Positions 35,477 through 46,427 of a stretch of DNA of 64,000 nt are shown one piece after another. The stretch is from Nymphaea colorata (lineage: Eukaryota > Streptophyta > Magnoliopsida > Nymphaeales > Nymphaeaceae), in the NCBI RefSeq assembly GCF_008831285.2, contig NC_045141.1:22908742-22972741 (forward strand). Reading direction: 5' to 3'. The notes under the pieces are model-generated. The model searched no databases. It had not been told where the DNA came from and worked only from the letters and a program-made list of their open reading frames with translations. Position 1 is the stretch's first letter; every line of letters starts with the position of its first letter. The translations under genes were made by a program, and so were the position numbers.

Positions 35477-38261
35477 TTGAACCATGTACTGTTAACTTAC
35501 ACTTTTGAAACTACGAGAAGTAAAAATAGGTGATGGAAAATACTTAGCAGAAATGAAAAGGAAGCGGAAAGAGTTTTCACTTTTCTTGTTTATATTGTCT
35601 CGTGTCTTATCAAACCACAATATCTCGAATTCAACAAATTTCAAATTACTTTTCGAAGGTTGCCTTTCTTTTTCGAACATCGTCGTTCTTTTTCAAGGTA
35701 ACTCAAAGTTAGACAGCAACTTAATAATTTAGCATTATAAGTTAACTTGAGTTAGTATAGAAAAAAAGATGTTTGTTTAAGGAAGAAGAGATTTTTTTCC
35801 CTTATGTTCTTACGAGAGTCACAAAAAATTGTCACCTGATAAAAAGGTTTAAAACAATGAAAATAATGAACCCATTTTTTTTATTTTTTTGAAAATACTT
35901 CAAAACCAATTTTTTGTATTTCTTTTCTCATTATTTTTTGCTTTAAAGTTAAAAAGTAAGTTAAATTATTTCCCTTCATTTAAAAAAAATTGTTGAAATT
36001 TTTGCAAGAATTTCCTCTTTGTTGAAAAAAATGCATGAAAAAACGTTTTTGTTTAAAATCCGTTGGCTGTTTGTAACTATAGTTTTTACCTCAAGGTGCT
36101 GTTGTGTTTGCATGAAACCCAGCACACGCATGTGAGCTTCATGATCTACAGAATGATATAATTTTTACTCTGCAGACTAGATTTCATATGCCCGTTTTGA
36201 TTAATTTTAAAGTTCTTAAAATAAGATCAGTTATGTTTGGTGAAACAACTTTTTTTCTTCAGCTTTCAAGATGATTCTCGCTTCTTAGCAATCCATGCTT
36301 TCATTTTTCTCTCGACAATGATGTAATTTCTAAGTAAAAAGTAAGTAAAAACTAAGTATCTAAGATAAGGATGGATTTCTTTTACAAAACTAAAGAGTCT
36401 CCGTTAAATAATTAGTATGCAGCCTAATGGATGGATTCCTCTCGATCCGTTAAAAAAAAAAACAGAAGGCCGGAAAGAGAAAACGAAGGAGGACGAGGGA
36501 TAAGAACATCATATCATTCTTCAAAGTTTGGTGTGGGGACGAGACGGCCACGGTGGCCCATCTCCGATAATGAGGAAAGGCCACCAACAAAAACAATTCA
36601 TATACGTCCGAAAGCCCGACAATGTGACGCTGCAAAACAAAAACGAGAGAAGAACGGTTCTCTTTCTTTCCGCAAAAAGAAGGAAATTAGTGGAAATGTT
36701 ACAGAATTGCTTATTTATCTTTCATAAGGAAGACGACACAGAATTGAAAGCAGAGGCTTCGTGGACGATGGATCACGCAGGTTGGGGGCACATCATGGCT
36801 GTCTTTGTTAGCGTAATTTGCAAGACGACGAGAGAGCCATGGGAGTCCACGCTTAGCTAATGGACAGTAGGTCTCCTTCATCTGCCTCAGAAAACAAAAA
36901 GAAAAAGAAAAAGAAGCAGAAGACCGGAAACAAATTTAGAAAAATTAAGTGGGAAGAGGACACAGAGACGACGAAGGACGAGAGATAAGAAGAACATCAT
37001 ATCGTGCTTCAACGGCCAGTCTCAGATAATGAGAAAAGGCCACCAACAAAAAGAATTCATATCCGTCCAAAAGCCCGACAATGTGACGCTGCAAACCAAA
37101 AACGAGAGAAGAACGGTTCTCTTTATTCTGTGAAATTCATACCTTTTTGGTTTGTTTCTTCTTCCGCAAAAAAACGAAAAATTAGTGGAAATGTTAGGAC
37201 AGCTTATTCATCTTTGATAAGGAAGACGACACAGAATTGAAAGCAATCTGGAGTCTTCGTGAACGATGGATCAGACGGGTTCCTGCACATCATGGCTGTC
37301 ATTGTTAGCGTAATTTGCAAGACGACGAGAGAGCCATGGGAGTCCTAGCTATAGCTGGCCACTCCTCATTTTAATGGACGTCAAGTTAAGAGATTGAATA
37401 GGAAGGCCGTTTGGAGGCTACCTAATCTGAAGGAGCCTTCCTGATGCAACGTGTTATGATGGCCAGTTCATCGATTACCGACGATCGGGCCCTCTCACAG
37501 ACGAAACCCGATTGAAGATCACCTGACCTTGGACTGGGTGGTCTGCCATGGCCCTACGCCTTGTCAAGATTTCTAGAAGGAAACAAGACAAGACGAAGCA
37601 ATGGCTATGGAACCTGTCCAAGATTTTGTCTATAGGTAGAGGAGAGGATCGACTAGGTCATGCTCCGACCTCGTCCGGCGGCCAAACTCTATCTCCGGCG
37701 TGATCCCCACATCCTCTGCTCCACGTTTTTGGGTCCGGCTAAATCCATGTCACTCATCTCTGCCGTAGTTGCTGGAAATTGATGGATTTCTTTTATCAAA
37801 ATGAGCACCCTTCGTTTTGCTTCATGCTAGCTAATGTTGTGAGCAAACACCAATCCTTAATCAGAAGCTCTAGGACAAATGATAATAAAAAACGTTATGT
37901 TTTTGTTCGACAAACATAATATGATTATGTTCAGTATTTGACTATTAAATTTAATTACATCCATATATATTGGCAAACTAAAAGTTAGCATTTTTGGAAT
38001 AGCATTCTAAAAATGTGTAATACAATGTTCTTCTTATCAAACATATAAAACATGTATTTTATTAAGTTTTCCCTTCAACTTATGTGCATCGACTGGACAC
38101 GTACAGTTTACTAGGTTTTCCATTTTTGCCACGCATTTCAGCCTCACTCATTTCCTTTCCATTCATTGTTAACATTGGTCTCGTTTCTTTTAAGTTTCTC
38201 TACTTCTCGGCACTCATGCGTCCCTTCATTTTTTTTGGCTGTAAAAAATGGTTATCTTTTA
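35477..38261. other. 5' flank and spacer of GH18 copy A1
   Basis: The first 250 bases are a promoter block conserved in all six genes (for example GTGTCTTATCAAACCACAAT on the plus strand). It is followed by AT-rich sequence, by the tandem block listed separately, and by a GC-richer patch at about 37430-37750 (ATCTCCGGCGTGATCCCCAC) that recurs near 43800. No gene was recognised. Confidence 0.55.
36425..37350. repeat. Tandem duplication of a spacer block (about 0.45 kb x 2)
   Basis: Two imperfect copies, about 36455-36875 and 36910-37350, both contain CATCATATC, GAAAAGGCCACCAACAAAAA-like text, AATGTGACGCTGCAAA, GAGAGAAGAACGGTTCTCTT and CGAGAGAGCCATGGGAGTCC. Single copies recur in the other spacers at about 43130-43640, 48300-48660, 53270-53780 and 59030-59590. 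The 80-110 codon frames here differ between copies and are not treated as genes. Confidence 0.8.
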
Positions 38262-38678
38262 AAGGGTGTTTAATGAGAATGGAATTATGGTATTCTAGAA
38301 TTAAAAAATTCATATTTTTGATGAGATACAAATTGCGTTATCAAAGGAATAATTTTGATTCCAGAATTATAAGCTCATCCTTAAATCAAAATTATGGACT
38401 TGTGATTCTATCTTAAGGGGAGGAATTATGTATTCAAATTTTAGAATTTTTTCACATCTTTTTAGGATACATGCCATGATGGTTTTCATTCATCAATTCT
38501 ATAATTGTAATTCTTGTTTTATCAAGCACGTCATTATCAATTATGGAATCAAAATTCCAGACTATCAAACACAAAGGAAAACTAGAACTATAATTTTCAT
38601 TCCAATTCCACTTTGAAGTGGAAATTTAATCAAAGAATTTTAATTCTAGAATCAAAATTCAAGTTCTTCAAACAACCC
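38262..38678. mobile_element. Tourist/Harbinger-like MITE, copy 1 (about 417 bp)
   Basis: The element starts AAGGGTGTTTAATGAGAA and ends TTCAAACAACCC, which reverse-complements to GGGTTGTTTGAA. It is flanked by TTA on both sides (38259-38261 and 38679-38681). It is AT-rich with internal dyad sequence (CCAGAATTATAAG, ATTCTAGAATC) and is non-coding. It aligns end to end with the copy at 60207-60622. Confidence 0.82.
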
Positions 38679-39568
38679 TTAGAAACCCAAGTTTTCTTGG
38701 TAATTGGTGTGTTGATTCTTGTATGAGTGACTCCTATAGGAATTTAGATATACATAAGACAGATTGGATCAGAACTTGTCCCTGCTCTGTGATCTAAATG
38801 AATGATGCTTTTTACAAGCTCGCATATAAACTTGGTGCCTATTTCCTGTGATTGCCGAGATAGGAAAATTTAGGCTTCACTAAAATAAGACAGACTTTTG
38901 TTGCATTTGCCTTTTAGCAAAAACGATCTTACTTCACATTCATTTCAATATGGTTCATTTCAAAAGGCGGAATGCTACATTTTGGTGTCCTAGTGAATGC
39001 AACTACCATTGCCCGACACGATTAGTGGTATTGCAGTATAGCAAAATCCGTTCATGGAGTCGATGAAGGATATCAAATCAACATATTAAAAACTAAACGC
39101 ATGTTTGCTGACACATTAAAACAGGGGTTATACAACCTATTTTTAACAGTTCAATGCTCAAAATGTGATGACCCATGAAGCATAGTATAGCTGGTTGATA
39201 CGGAATTCACATACAAGGCACATCATCAGTTCAATTTCTATGGGCGTTATTCTTCTAGATAGTAAATGGCGAGATTACGACAATCTACGTTGATGGGTGT
39301 AATTCACCTCACCTAAGTCCTTATGCAGCATAGGACTATGGGGGTAAGGGGATTGGGAGAGGGGTGGCATTTAGGCTTCTTTTTTACAGGGTGGGTTTTC
39401 AACCTCTTCCTCACATGTTCAGTATTTGCTAAACAGACAAACATTAAGCAGTCCTTTAGTAACCTTCTTTATACAGCCTATTTAAAACTGTTCAATATTC
39501 AAACTTTGATGGCCATGAAGCATGATACAGTTGGTCAGGAATTCAGTTGCATACAAGGCGAATCGTCA

Positions 39569-40030
39569 GTTCGATTTTCATAGATGTTATTGTCCTGGAT
39601 AGTAAACAATAAGATCACGACAATCTAAGTTGATGGGTGTACCTTACCTCACCTAAGTCTTGACGCTGCCCAGGGACAAGGAAAATGGGAGAGGAAACAT
39701 TCAGACGTATTTTTTAGATGCTGGGTGGATCGTAAGTTCGATTTTCATAAATGCTATTCTCCTGATAGTAAGCAATAAGATCACGGCAATCTAAGTTGAT
39801 GGGTGTACCTTACCTCACCTAAGTCTTGACGCTGCCCAGGGACAAGGAAAATGGGAGAGGAAGCATTCAGATGTATTTTTTAGATGCTGGGTGGATCTTA
39901 AGTTCGATTTTCATAAATGCTATTCTCCTGATAGTAAACAATAAGATCACGACAATCTAAGTTGATGGGTGTACCTTACCTCACGATGCAGCCTAGGGAC
40001 AAGGAAAATGAGAGAGGAAGCATTCAGATC
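39569..40030. repeat. Tandem repeat, about 2.8 units of 166-167 bp
   Basis: Units start at GTTCGATTTTCATA: 39569-39735, 39736-39901, and a partial third from 39902. They share GATAGTAA(A/G)CAATAAGATC, GTTGATGGGTGTACCTTACC and GACAAGGAAAATG. Diverged relatives lie just upstream (about 39230-39400) and in other spacers (about 49400-49560, 49745-49900 and 61155-61320). Confidence 0.85.
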
Positions 40031-41379
40031 TCTTATTTATATGGTGGGTTGTCAACCTCTTTCTCACGTGTTGAATATTTGATAGGTTATTTGTCAATGA
40101 GACAAAAATTAGGTAGTCCCTTTAGTAACTTTCTTCATTGATGCACTTAACTTAAAGGAGTCTGATCACCTGCTACATATGTATCTTATCTTACCTAACT
40201 TAAGGGCGTCCGACTTCACTTGCAGTCTATGTATCTTATCTGAATTCAAACCGTTTTGCGTCTCTAATTGCTTGTCTTGCATTTGAGGTCAGAATATGAA
40301 GAAAACATTTTCCAACTTTTCACGAACATTTAACAATACTACTATGAGAAAAATTTGGGAAGTAACTCCTTTGAATGGACAGTACAGCCAGCAGATTTGG
40401 TGCATGATTCATGACGTCTTTCTTATGGATATCTTGGTATAAACAAAATACACTAAATTTGAAATTCTTTCATTTAATTGTACGTTTCTTATGTAATTTA
40501 AGTAAATGAAAAAAAATTAAGCGTGTTTTTGTTATCCCAACAAAATCTGCTATTATATCTGCAATTTTCAAATTAATTTTTTATAAGATGAATCCTTTTG
40601 CCTAATTGAAAAACAAAGGCAATCCTTTTGCTCCTGACAGTAACTCGATAGAAGACAAAAGTCGTGGCAAATATTTCTTTTTTTCGACACATATAATGTT
40701 TAGAGGGCGAAGTCTTCTTGCCTTAATGAATCCCTCAAAGTCCACCATATCTGTGTGTAAGAGGCATTTTTGTCTCCATGAAAAGCCTACATTTCACTTT
40801 GATATTTTGTCTTTATAGTTGGAGTTTTTTTGTCATTTTTTTAATTTTAATTATTTGTCGGAACTATGGTGGACATTTTCGTTCTGTCCATTTTTGGAAA
40901 GTATCATCGCTTTTCTTTTTCATCAAACTAATAAGCCTTTTGTCTCGTCTTACGAACTTGAAGTAGCAATGATTAATTCGTCCACTTTTACTTACTTATC
41001 TCGAACAGTTCCCATCATCTGCATCCCAACATGAGACTCTACCTCTCTTCTTTCCCCAAAAACAAGAAAAATTAATCGACGTAATTTGTTAAAATTTTTC
41101 ATAAATTCTATATATAGACAGAATCTAATGTACATTCCCAAATTGCTAATTATTATATGTTCATTAGATAGATTTTTCAATACTAGTTTTAAACTTATAT
41201 AATTATAAATGTTTCATCATATGCAACCCCATTATTTCATATATATTTAACTCTTTTTTTTTTGTTGAATTAATTCTCACTCTCTCCCTCCCTCTCCTTT
41301 TGATGCAGGTGCTGGCAACAGGCAATTTTTTTGAGACATGAAAAGAGAAGAAAGTTCAGAAGCAGGTAAGCTTCTGCAT
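40031..41379. other. 3' flank and spacer of GH18 copy B1
   Basis: AT-rich non-coding DNA, conserved as the 3' flank of the B-type genes and repeated at about 50100-51176 and 61500-62650. It carries a pyrimidine-rich stretch (TCTCACTCTCTCCCTC) near 41275. No gene was seen. Confidence 0.6.
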
Positions 41380-41385
41380 TTTATT
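41380..41385 (-). terminator. Polyadenylation signal of GH18 copy B1
   Basis: AATAAA on the minus strand about 55 bases past the stop, within the shared 3' block. Confidence 0.7.
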
Positions 41386-41437
41386 TAGATAGCCAGGCAG
41401 TAGGAGCCTTACACAGGCTAGGCAAAGCTTTTCAGTT

Positions 41438-42403
41438 TCAGAAACCAGCAGGCATTCTGATATTGTTACTAGGGTTGACGATGCGATATATAAGGTCGCT
41501 GTAGGGTGCGCGGTTGCCATCCTCATGGAACTTCACGTCCAAGTACCTGTTCCACAGCATCACTCCTTTGAAGTTCTCGTGCTGGCGTGCTATCTTCAGT
41601 GCACCTGGAAGCTCCTTAGGCGAGATAAAGCGTTGCTCCTCGGTGTCGGGGTTGGCAATGATCCCCAAGTACAAATCCATGTTGCTGAAGTCCGTGGCCC
41701 AGTTCTGCAACGACGCCTCAAAGGCTGCTGTATGCTTTGGGTGGTAGGTGCAGGGTTGGCCGTAGAAGCGTGGCCACATCTTGCTGAAGAGCCCCGTCTT
41801 GAGTGCGTTGTAGAGCGGTATGTCTGCTTGGCCGGCAGTGTGGTCACAACCTTGGGATGCCGTTAGGGTCATGTCCTCGTCTAGTTGCTTCAGGTCCTGT
41901 GCCAGCACATCCCAGTAGTTGTGCGTCGAGGCGTCGTTGACGTAGAAGTCGACGCCATCGAGCTTCACCTTGCCGAGGGGGCCATCGATGCCGTTGCCGC
42001 TAAGGTAGACGTCGTAGATGTGGGCGGCCAGCTGGTTGGCCTCCTGCGCTGATGCCAACGTGTATTCTTGCTCGTTGAGCCCTCCAATGGAGAGAAGCAC
42101 CTTCACTCCGAGCTGTTGGCAGGCGGCGATGTCCTCCTGAAGGCTCTTGCAGCCGCCGGACTCAGCATCACAAGCGGTACCGAAGTCGAGTCTCGGCGTT
42201 CGGCCGTTGCCGAAGTTGGTGAGGAAGGCCAAGCTCACGTGGCTGAAGTGTTTAGTTTCGCATGTGGCCCTGAGATCAGCGTTGTTCAAGTTTTTCATGT
42301 GCGATCCCCAATAGATGGCCATTTGATCGGCATGGACATTGATGGTGAAGGCAGTGGCCATGCAAAGGAGGAAGAGGAAGGGCAGTGAACAGGAGGACGC
42401 CAT
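41438..42403 (-). CDS. Secreted GH18 class III chitinase-like protein, catalytically disarmed (copy B1)
   Basis: An intronless gene of 321 residues and the first B-type copy. B marks are the signal peptide MASSCSLPFLFLLCMATAF, RTPRLDFGTACDAESGGC, GGLNEQEYTL, LDEDMTL, GCDHTAGQ, GIIANPDTEEQ and the tail NIRMPAGF. The six cysteines, LLSIGG, RFY and MLWNRY are kept. The active-site motif is D-G-V-D-F-Y-V-N, so Asn replaces the catalytic Glu. The cleft lacks the catalytic pair but looks otherwise intact. The codons are GC-rich at third positions within AT-rich flanks. It lies 6.0 kb beyond A1 on the same strand, with its own promoter and poly(A) signal, so it is a separate transcription unit. Confidence 0.92.
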   Translation of the reverse strand: MASSCSLPFLFLLCMATAFTINVHADQMAIYWGSHMKNLNNADLRATCETKHFSHVSLAFLTNFGNGRTPRLDFGTACDAESGGCKSLQEDIAACQQLGVKVLLSIGGLNEQEYTLASAQEANQLAAHIYDVYLSGNGIDGPLGKVKLDGVDFYVNDASTHNYWDVLAQDLKQLDEDMTLTASQGCDHTAGQADIPLYNALKTGLFSKMWPRFYGQPCTYHPKHTAAFEASLQNWATDFSNMDLYLGIIANPDTEEQRFISPKELPGALKIARQHENFKGVMLWNRYLDVKFHEDGNRAPYSDLIYRIVNPSNNIRMPAGF

Positions 42404-42470
42404 TTTTCCTCTCTTTTCTCTTCCGTTCGCTCAGAGTGGTGGTGATGGTTGGCAAAGGGGATGGGGAGGT

Positions 42471-42480
42471 CCTTATATAG
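42471..42480 (-). promoter_or_regulatory. TATA box of GH18 copy B1
   Basis: The minus strand reads CTATATAAGG preceded by GGTTCAA, about 67 bases before the ATG, as in the A copies. Confidence 0.75.
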
Positions 42481-45400
42481 TTGAACCTTGTACTGATAAA
42501 GTATACTTCTATAGAAGTTGTAAGAATAGCAGATGGAAAATATTTAAGTGGAAAGAGTTTCCACTTGTTCTTGTTTATGTCGTGTCGTGTCTTGTCAAAC
42601 CACAATTTCTCGAATTCAACAAATTTCAAAATACTAGGTTGCCTTTCTTTTTGGAACACCAGCATTCTTTTCCAGGATAACTCAATGTAAGACAGCAGCT
42701 TAACACTTAGCTTTAGAAGTTAATTTGAGTTAATATGAAAAAAAGGTGCTTGTTTCAAGAATAAGAGATTTTTTTCAAAGGTGATTTGGGATTGAGAATA
42801 GGGGGTTTATGGATTGGTTAATTCGGGATAAGTGTGACCATTTTAATTTAATTTTAATTAAAGAAAGTTACAAATAAACTGTCCTTGAGGCATACGCCTC
42901 AAGCATTGAGCTTGAGGCGTACGCCTCTACCATAGAGGCGTATGCAACAGGGATGCATGCGCCTCAAACCCCTGCCTCAAGGTGAGTTTTGAAAAAAATA
43001 CATTGAGCCGCTTTTATTTTGTAAAAAGCGTCATTGGTAATTTCTATTTGAAAAGTTAGTATCTATGAAGATAAGGATGCACTTCTGTTACAAAATTAAA
43101 GAGTCTCCGTCGAATAATTAGCAGGATGGATTCCTCTCGATCCGTTAAAAAAGAAGAACGGGAAACAAATTCAGAATGATTAATTAAGTGGGAAGAGACT
43201 GCAGAGAAGACGAAGACGAAGACGAAGACGAAGGAGGAGAGATAAGAAGGACATGACATCATGCTTGGCTAACGTGGGAAGTTCTGCATTGAGCAAAGTT
43301 TGGTGTGGGGACCACACGGCTGCGGTGGCCCATCTCATATCCGTCCAAATCCAAAAGCCCGACCATGTGACGCAGCAAACCGAAAACGAGAGAAGAAGGG
43401 TTCTCTTTATTCTGTGAAATTCATACCTTTCTGGTTCGTTTCTTCTTCCGCAAAAAAGGAAAAATTAGTCGAAATTTTAGGACAGCTTATTTATGTTTGA
43501 TAAGGAAGATGAGACAGAATCGAAGCAGTCTGGAGGCTTCGTGGACGATGGAGCACACCGGTTGGGGCAAATCATGGCTGTCTTTCTGAGAGTAATTTGC
43601 AACACGACGAGAGAGCCATGGGAGTCCTACCATTAGCTAATGGATGGTAGGCCCCCTTCAATGACGAAAAGACAGATTGAATAGGCAGTTGTTCTTTTGG
43701 AGACTACCTAAAATCCGAAGGATTCTTCATTTTCAGAACCAAACAAGACAGAGCAATGGACATGAAACGTGAAGAAAGATTTTTTTTCTATGGTGAGTGG
43801 ACTGGCGACGCTCCGACTTTGTTCGGCAGCTTAACACGATCTCCGCCATGATCCCCATGTCCTGTGCAATGCGTTTTTGGGTCCGGCTAAGAGCTAAAAT
43901 CCATGTCACTCATCCCTTATGCTTCATGCTAGCTAGTGTTGTGATCGAAATAGCATTAATCCTTAATCAGAAGCTCTGTGCCATACATATTTTTAGAACA
44001 TATGTTAACTACAACGTTATGTTTTTCTTTGACAAACATAATACTATTATGTTCAGGGATTGATATTAAATTAAAAAAATTACATCCATATATATATTTT
44101 AAACCAAAACTCAGCAATTTTGGAATGGTATTCTAAAAATGTGTAATTCAGTGTTCTTCTTATCCAACACCTTGTAAATAGCTTATTTGAAACTGATGTG
44201 CACCGACTGATACACGAACAATGCCAATATTAGTAGCACTTCCTGATATTAGTCTTCGACATTTAATTGTTGATGTTAATGTACTACCTCTTAAAATGTT
44301 TATTGAGCTTTCCATTTTTGCTACTCATTTCAGCATCACCAATTTCCTTTCCATTCATTGATCTGTTTCTTATGAGTTTCCCAACTTCTTGATGCTCATG
44401 CATCCCTTCATTTTTTCTGCTGTAACAACTGGTTTTCTTTTAGAAACTCAACTACTTCCCAAGAGTTGGATAAATCTTCCTTGTAACTAATGTTTTGATT
44501 TTTGTATGAATTACGCCCACAAGTATTCGATAGACAGTTTGGATCAGAACTTCCTGCTGCTGTGAGATCTATGAAAGATGCTTTCTACAAGCTCTCAGAC
44601 AAACTTGAGTCCTATTTTCTGAAATAGCGGAGACAGTACCGCCAGCCAGTAGATTTGGTTTACGGTTCATGACGTCACTGATATATATGGATATACGCGA
44701 AACTTTTGTTTGTATAACAAAAAATACACTAAATTTGAAGTTCTTTCATTTAATAGTATGTTTCTCATGTAATTTAAGTAGTTAAATGAAGGAAAACAAA
44801 TTAAGTGTGTCATTGTTATTTCAACAAAATACGATGTTATATATATCAGCAAATTTTCAAATTAATTTTTCATTTATAAGGCGAATACTTTCATCTAATT
44901 GGAAAAGAAAGGCAACGGTTTGCTCCTCACAGTTCGTGGCTGGCGCATGAAAGGAAATATGTCTGTTGCTCGACATTATCTTTAGAGGACGAAGTATTCG
45001 TGTCCATGTGCAAGAGTCATTATTGTCTTCACGAAATGCGTCCCTTTCAGTTTATTATTTTTGTCTTTATATGAGGATTTTTTTTTTTGTCCTCATCTTC
45101 TTTAATTGTCCATTAGAGCTATGGTGGACACTTTCGTTCTGTCCATGTCTACAAAATATCATCGCTTTTCTTTTCACCAAACTCATAAGCCCCTTGTCTT
45201 TTACAGGAATTGGGTAGCTCCTGGACTGGCACGTCTGCCATTGAATCTTGTCTGATAGACTTGCAGTCGCCATTGATTAACTCGTCCACTTAATTAAGTA
45301 CCACGAAAGCTTCCCATCATCATGTGCCTCCCAATGTGAGACTTTATCTCTCTTGTTTCCTCGTTAAAATCTAGGTAACAAGAACTAGAAAATTATACAT

Positions 45401-46369
45401 ATATAGACAGAATCCAACGTTCATTCCAACATTCCGAACTATTATATGTTCAGTAGACACAGCAGCACATTTGGTTTACTGATATCGATGTGAATGTTCA
45501 AGTTTTCGTGCACACAGAAATACACTTGAGTTCGACATTTTTTTTTCCCCACTTGTATATTGTCTGTTTCTTATGTAATATTTTAAGTAGCTATGAAAAA
45601 AATCTGAGCATATGTATGCTATTTTTACTCCAACATGGTGTTAAACGCGTTTGTCCCTCACAGGCCACCATTTTAATTAATTTTTATAGGTGGTGCTTTT
45701 CCTTTATTTATTTCTTTTTGCCCGAGCTCCATACAAAATAACCTGGCTTTTCTCTTATTACCCGAACTAATAGACCTTTTGTCCTTTGAAGTTTCCTCAG
45801 AACTCTTAGACGTGTCTGCAATTGAACAGGCAGCCGCCATGAATTGGCAAAGCCATTTAGTTAAGGGCCACTAATCATAAATTTTAATTTATTATAGAAA
45901 AAATTGCTCTAAAGTGTCAACATACAGATAATTATTTTTTATTTTCCACACGGGCAATTCACTCAGGCCTTTGCCCCTACTCGATCATTCCCGTCGACTT
46001 GTCCACCTTTCAAAACCATTCCCTGCATCTGTCTGCATAGTTTAGATGTCACTTATCTTTCCTTGTTCAAAATCTACATACGATAAACTAAAAAAATTAA
46101 TGGAAGCAATTTGTTACATTAATCCATCCTAAATCCTATCTATGGACAGAATCTAAACTTCATATCTTAAATCCTTAATATTATGTTCAGTAGATAGCTA
46201 GTTAATACTAGCCTTAAACTTATATAGCGATATTTGTTTTGATGCATATTTTAGGTTTTTCGATTAATTAATTCTCTCTCTTTCAATCTCTCCCTCTCAT
46301 GTTGGCGTTGGCAACCACAAATGTTATTTTGAAACAGAAGAAAGTTCAGAAGCCTGTAAGCTTCTGCAT
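42481..46369. other. Spacer between GH18 copies B1 and A2
   Basis: It contains the conserved promoter block, a segment at about 42776-43010 not seen in the other spacers (palindrome cluster, listed separately), one copy of the spacer block (43130-43640), and the A-type 3' flank from about 45540. At 44437-44450 it carries the empty target site of the MITE. No gene was recognised. Confidence 0.6.
42884..42980. repeat. Cluster of GAGGCGTACGCCTC palindromes
   Basis: 42914-42927 is a perfect 14-bp palindrome, GAGGCGTACGCCTC. It is preceded by a near-palindrome CTTGAGGCATACGCCTCAAG (42884-42903) and followed by GAGGCGTATGC and ATGCGCCTC half-sites. The G+C content contrasts with the AT-rich surroundings. 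Confidence 0.8.
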
Positions 46370-46375
46370 TTTATT
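46370..46375 (-). terminator. Polyadenylation signal of GH18 copy A2
   Basis: AATAAA on the minus strand about 55 bases beyond the stop codon, in the shared 3' block. Confidence 0.7.
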
Positions 46376-46427
46376 TAGATAGCTAGGCAGTAGGAGCCTT
46401 GCACATGCAGAGCAAAACTTTTCTGCC

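Noticed and set aside
36431-37240. Frames at 36431-36727, 37004-37240 and 53404-53649 as a small gene family
   Set aside because: They share pieces because the spacer block is repeated, but starts, ends and frames differ among copies and poly-A runs disrupt them.
39569-40030. Regular repeats considered as a CRISPR array
   Set aside because: The 166-bp units are directly adjacent with no unique spacers, and the context is a plant nuclear genome.
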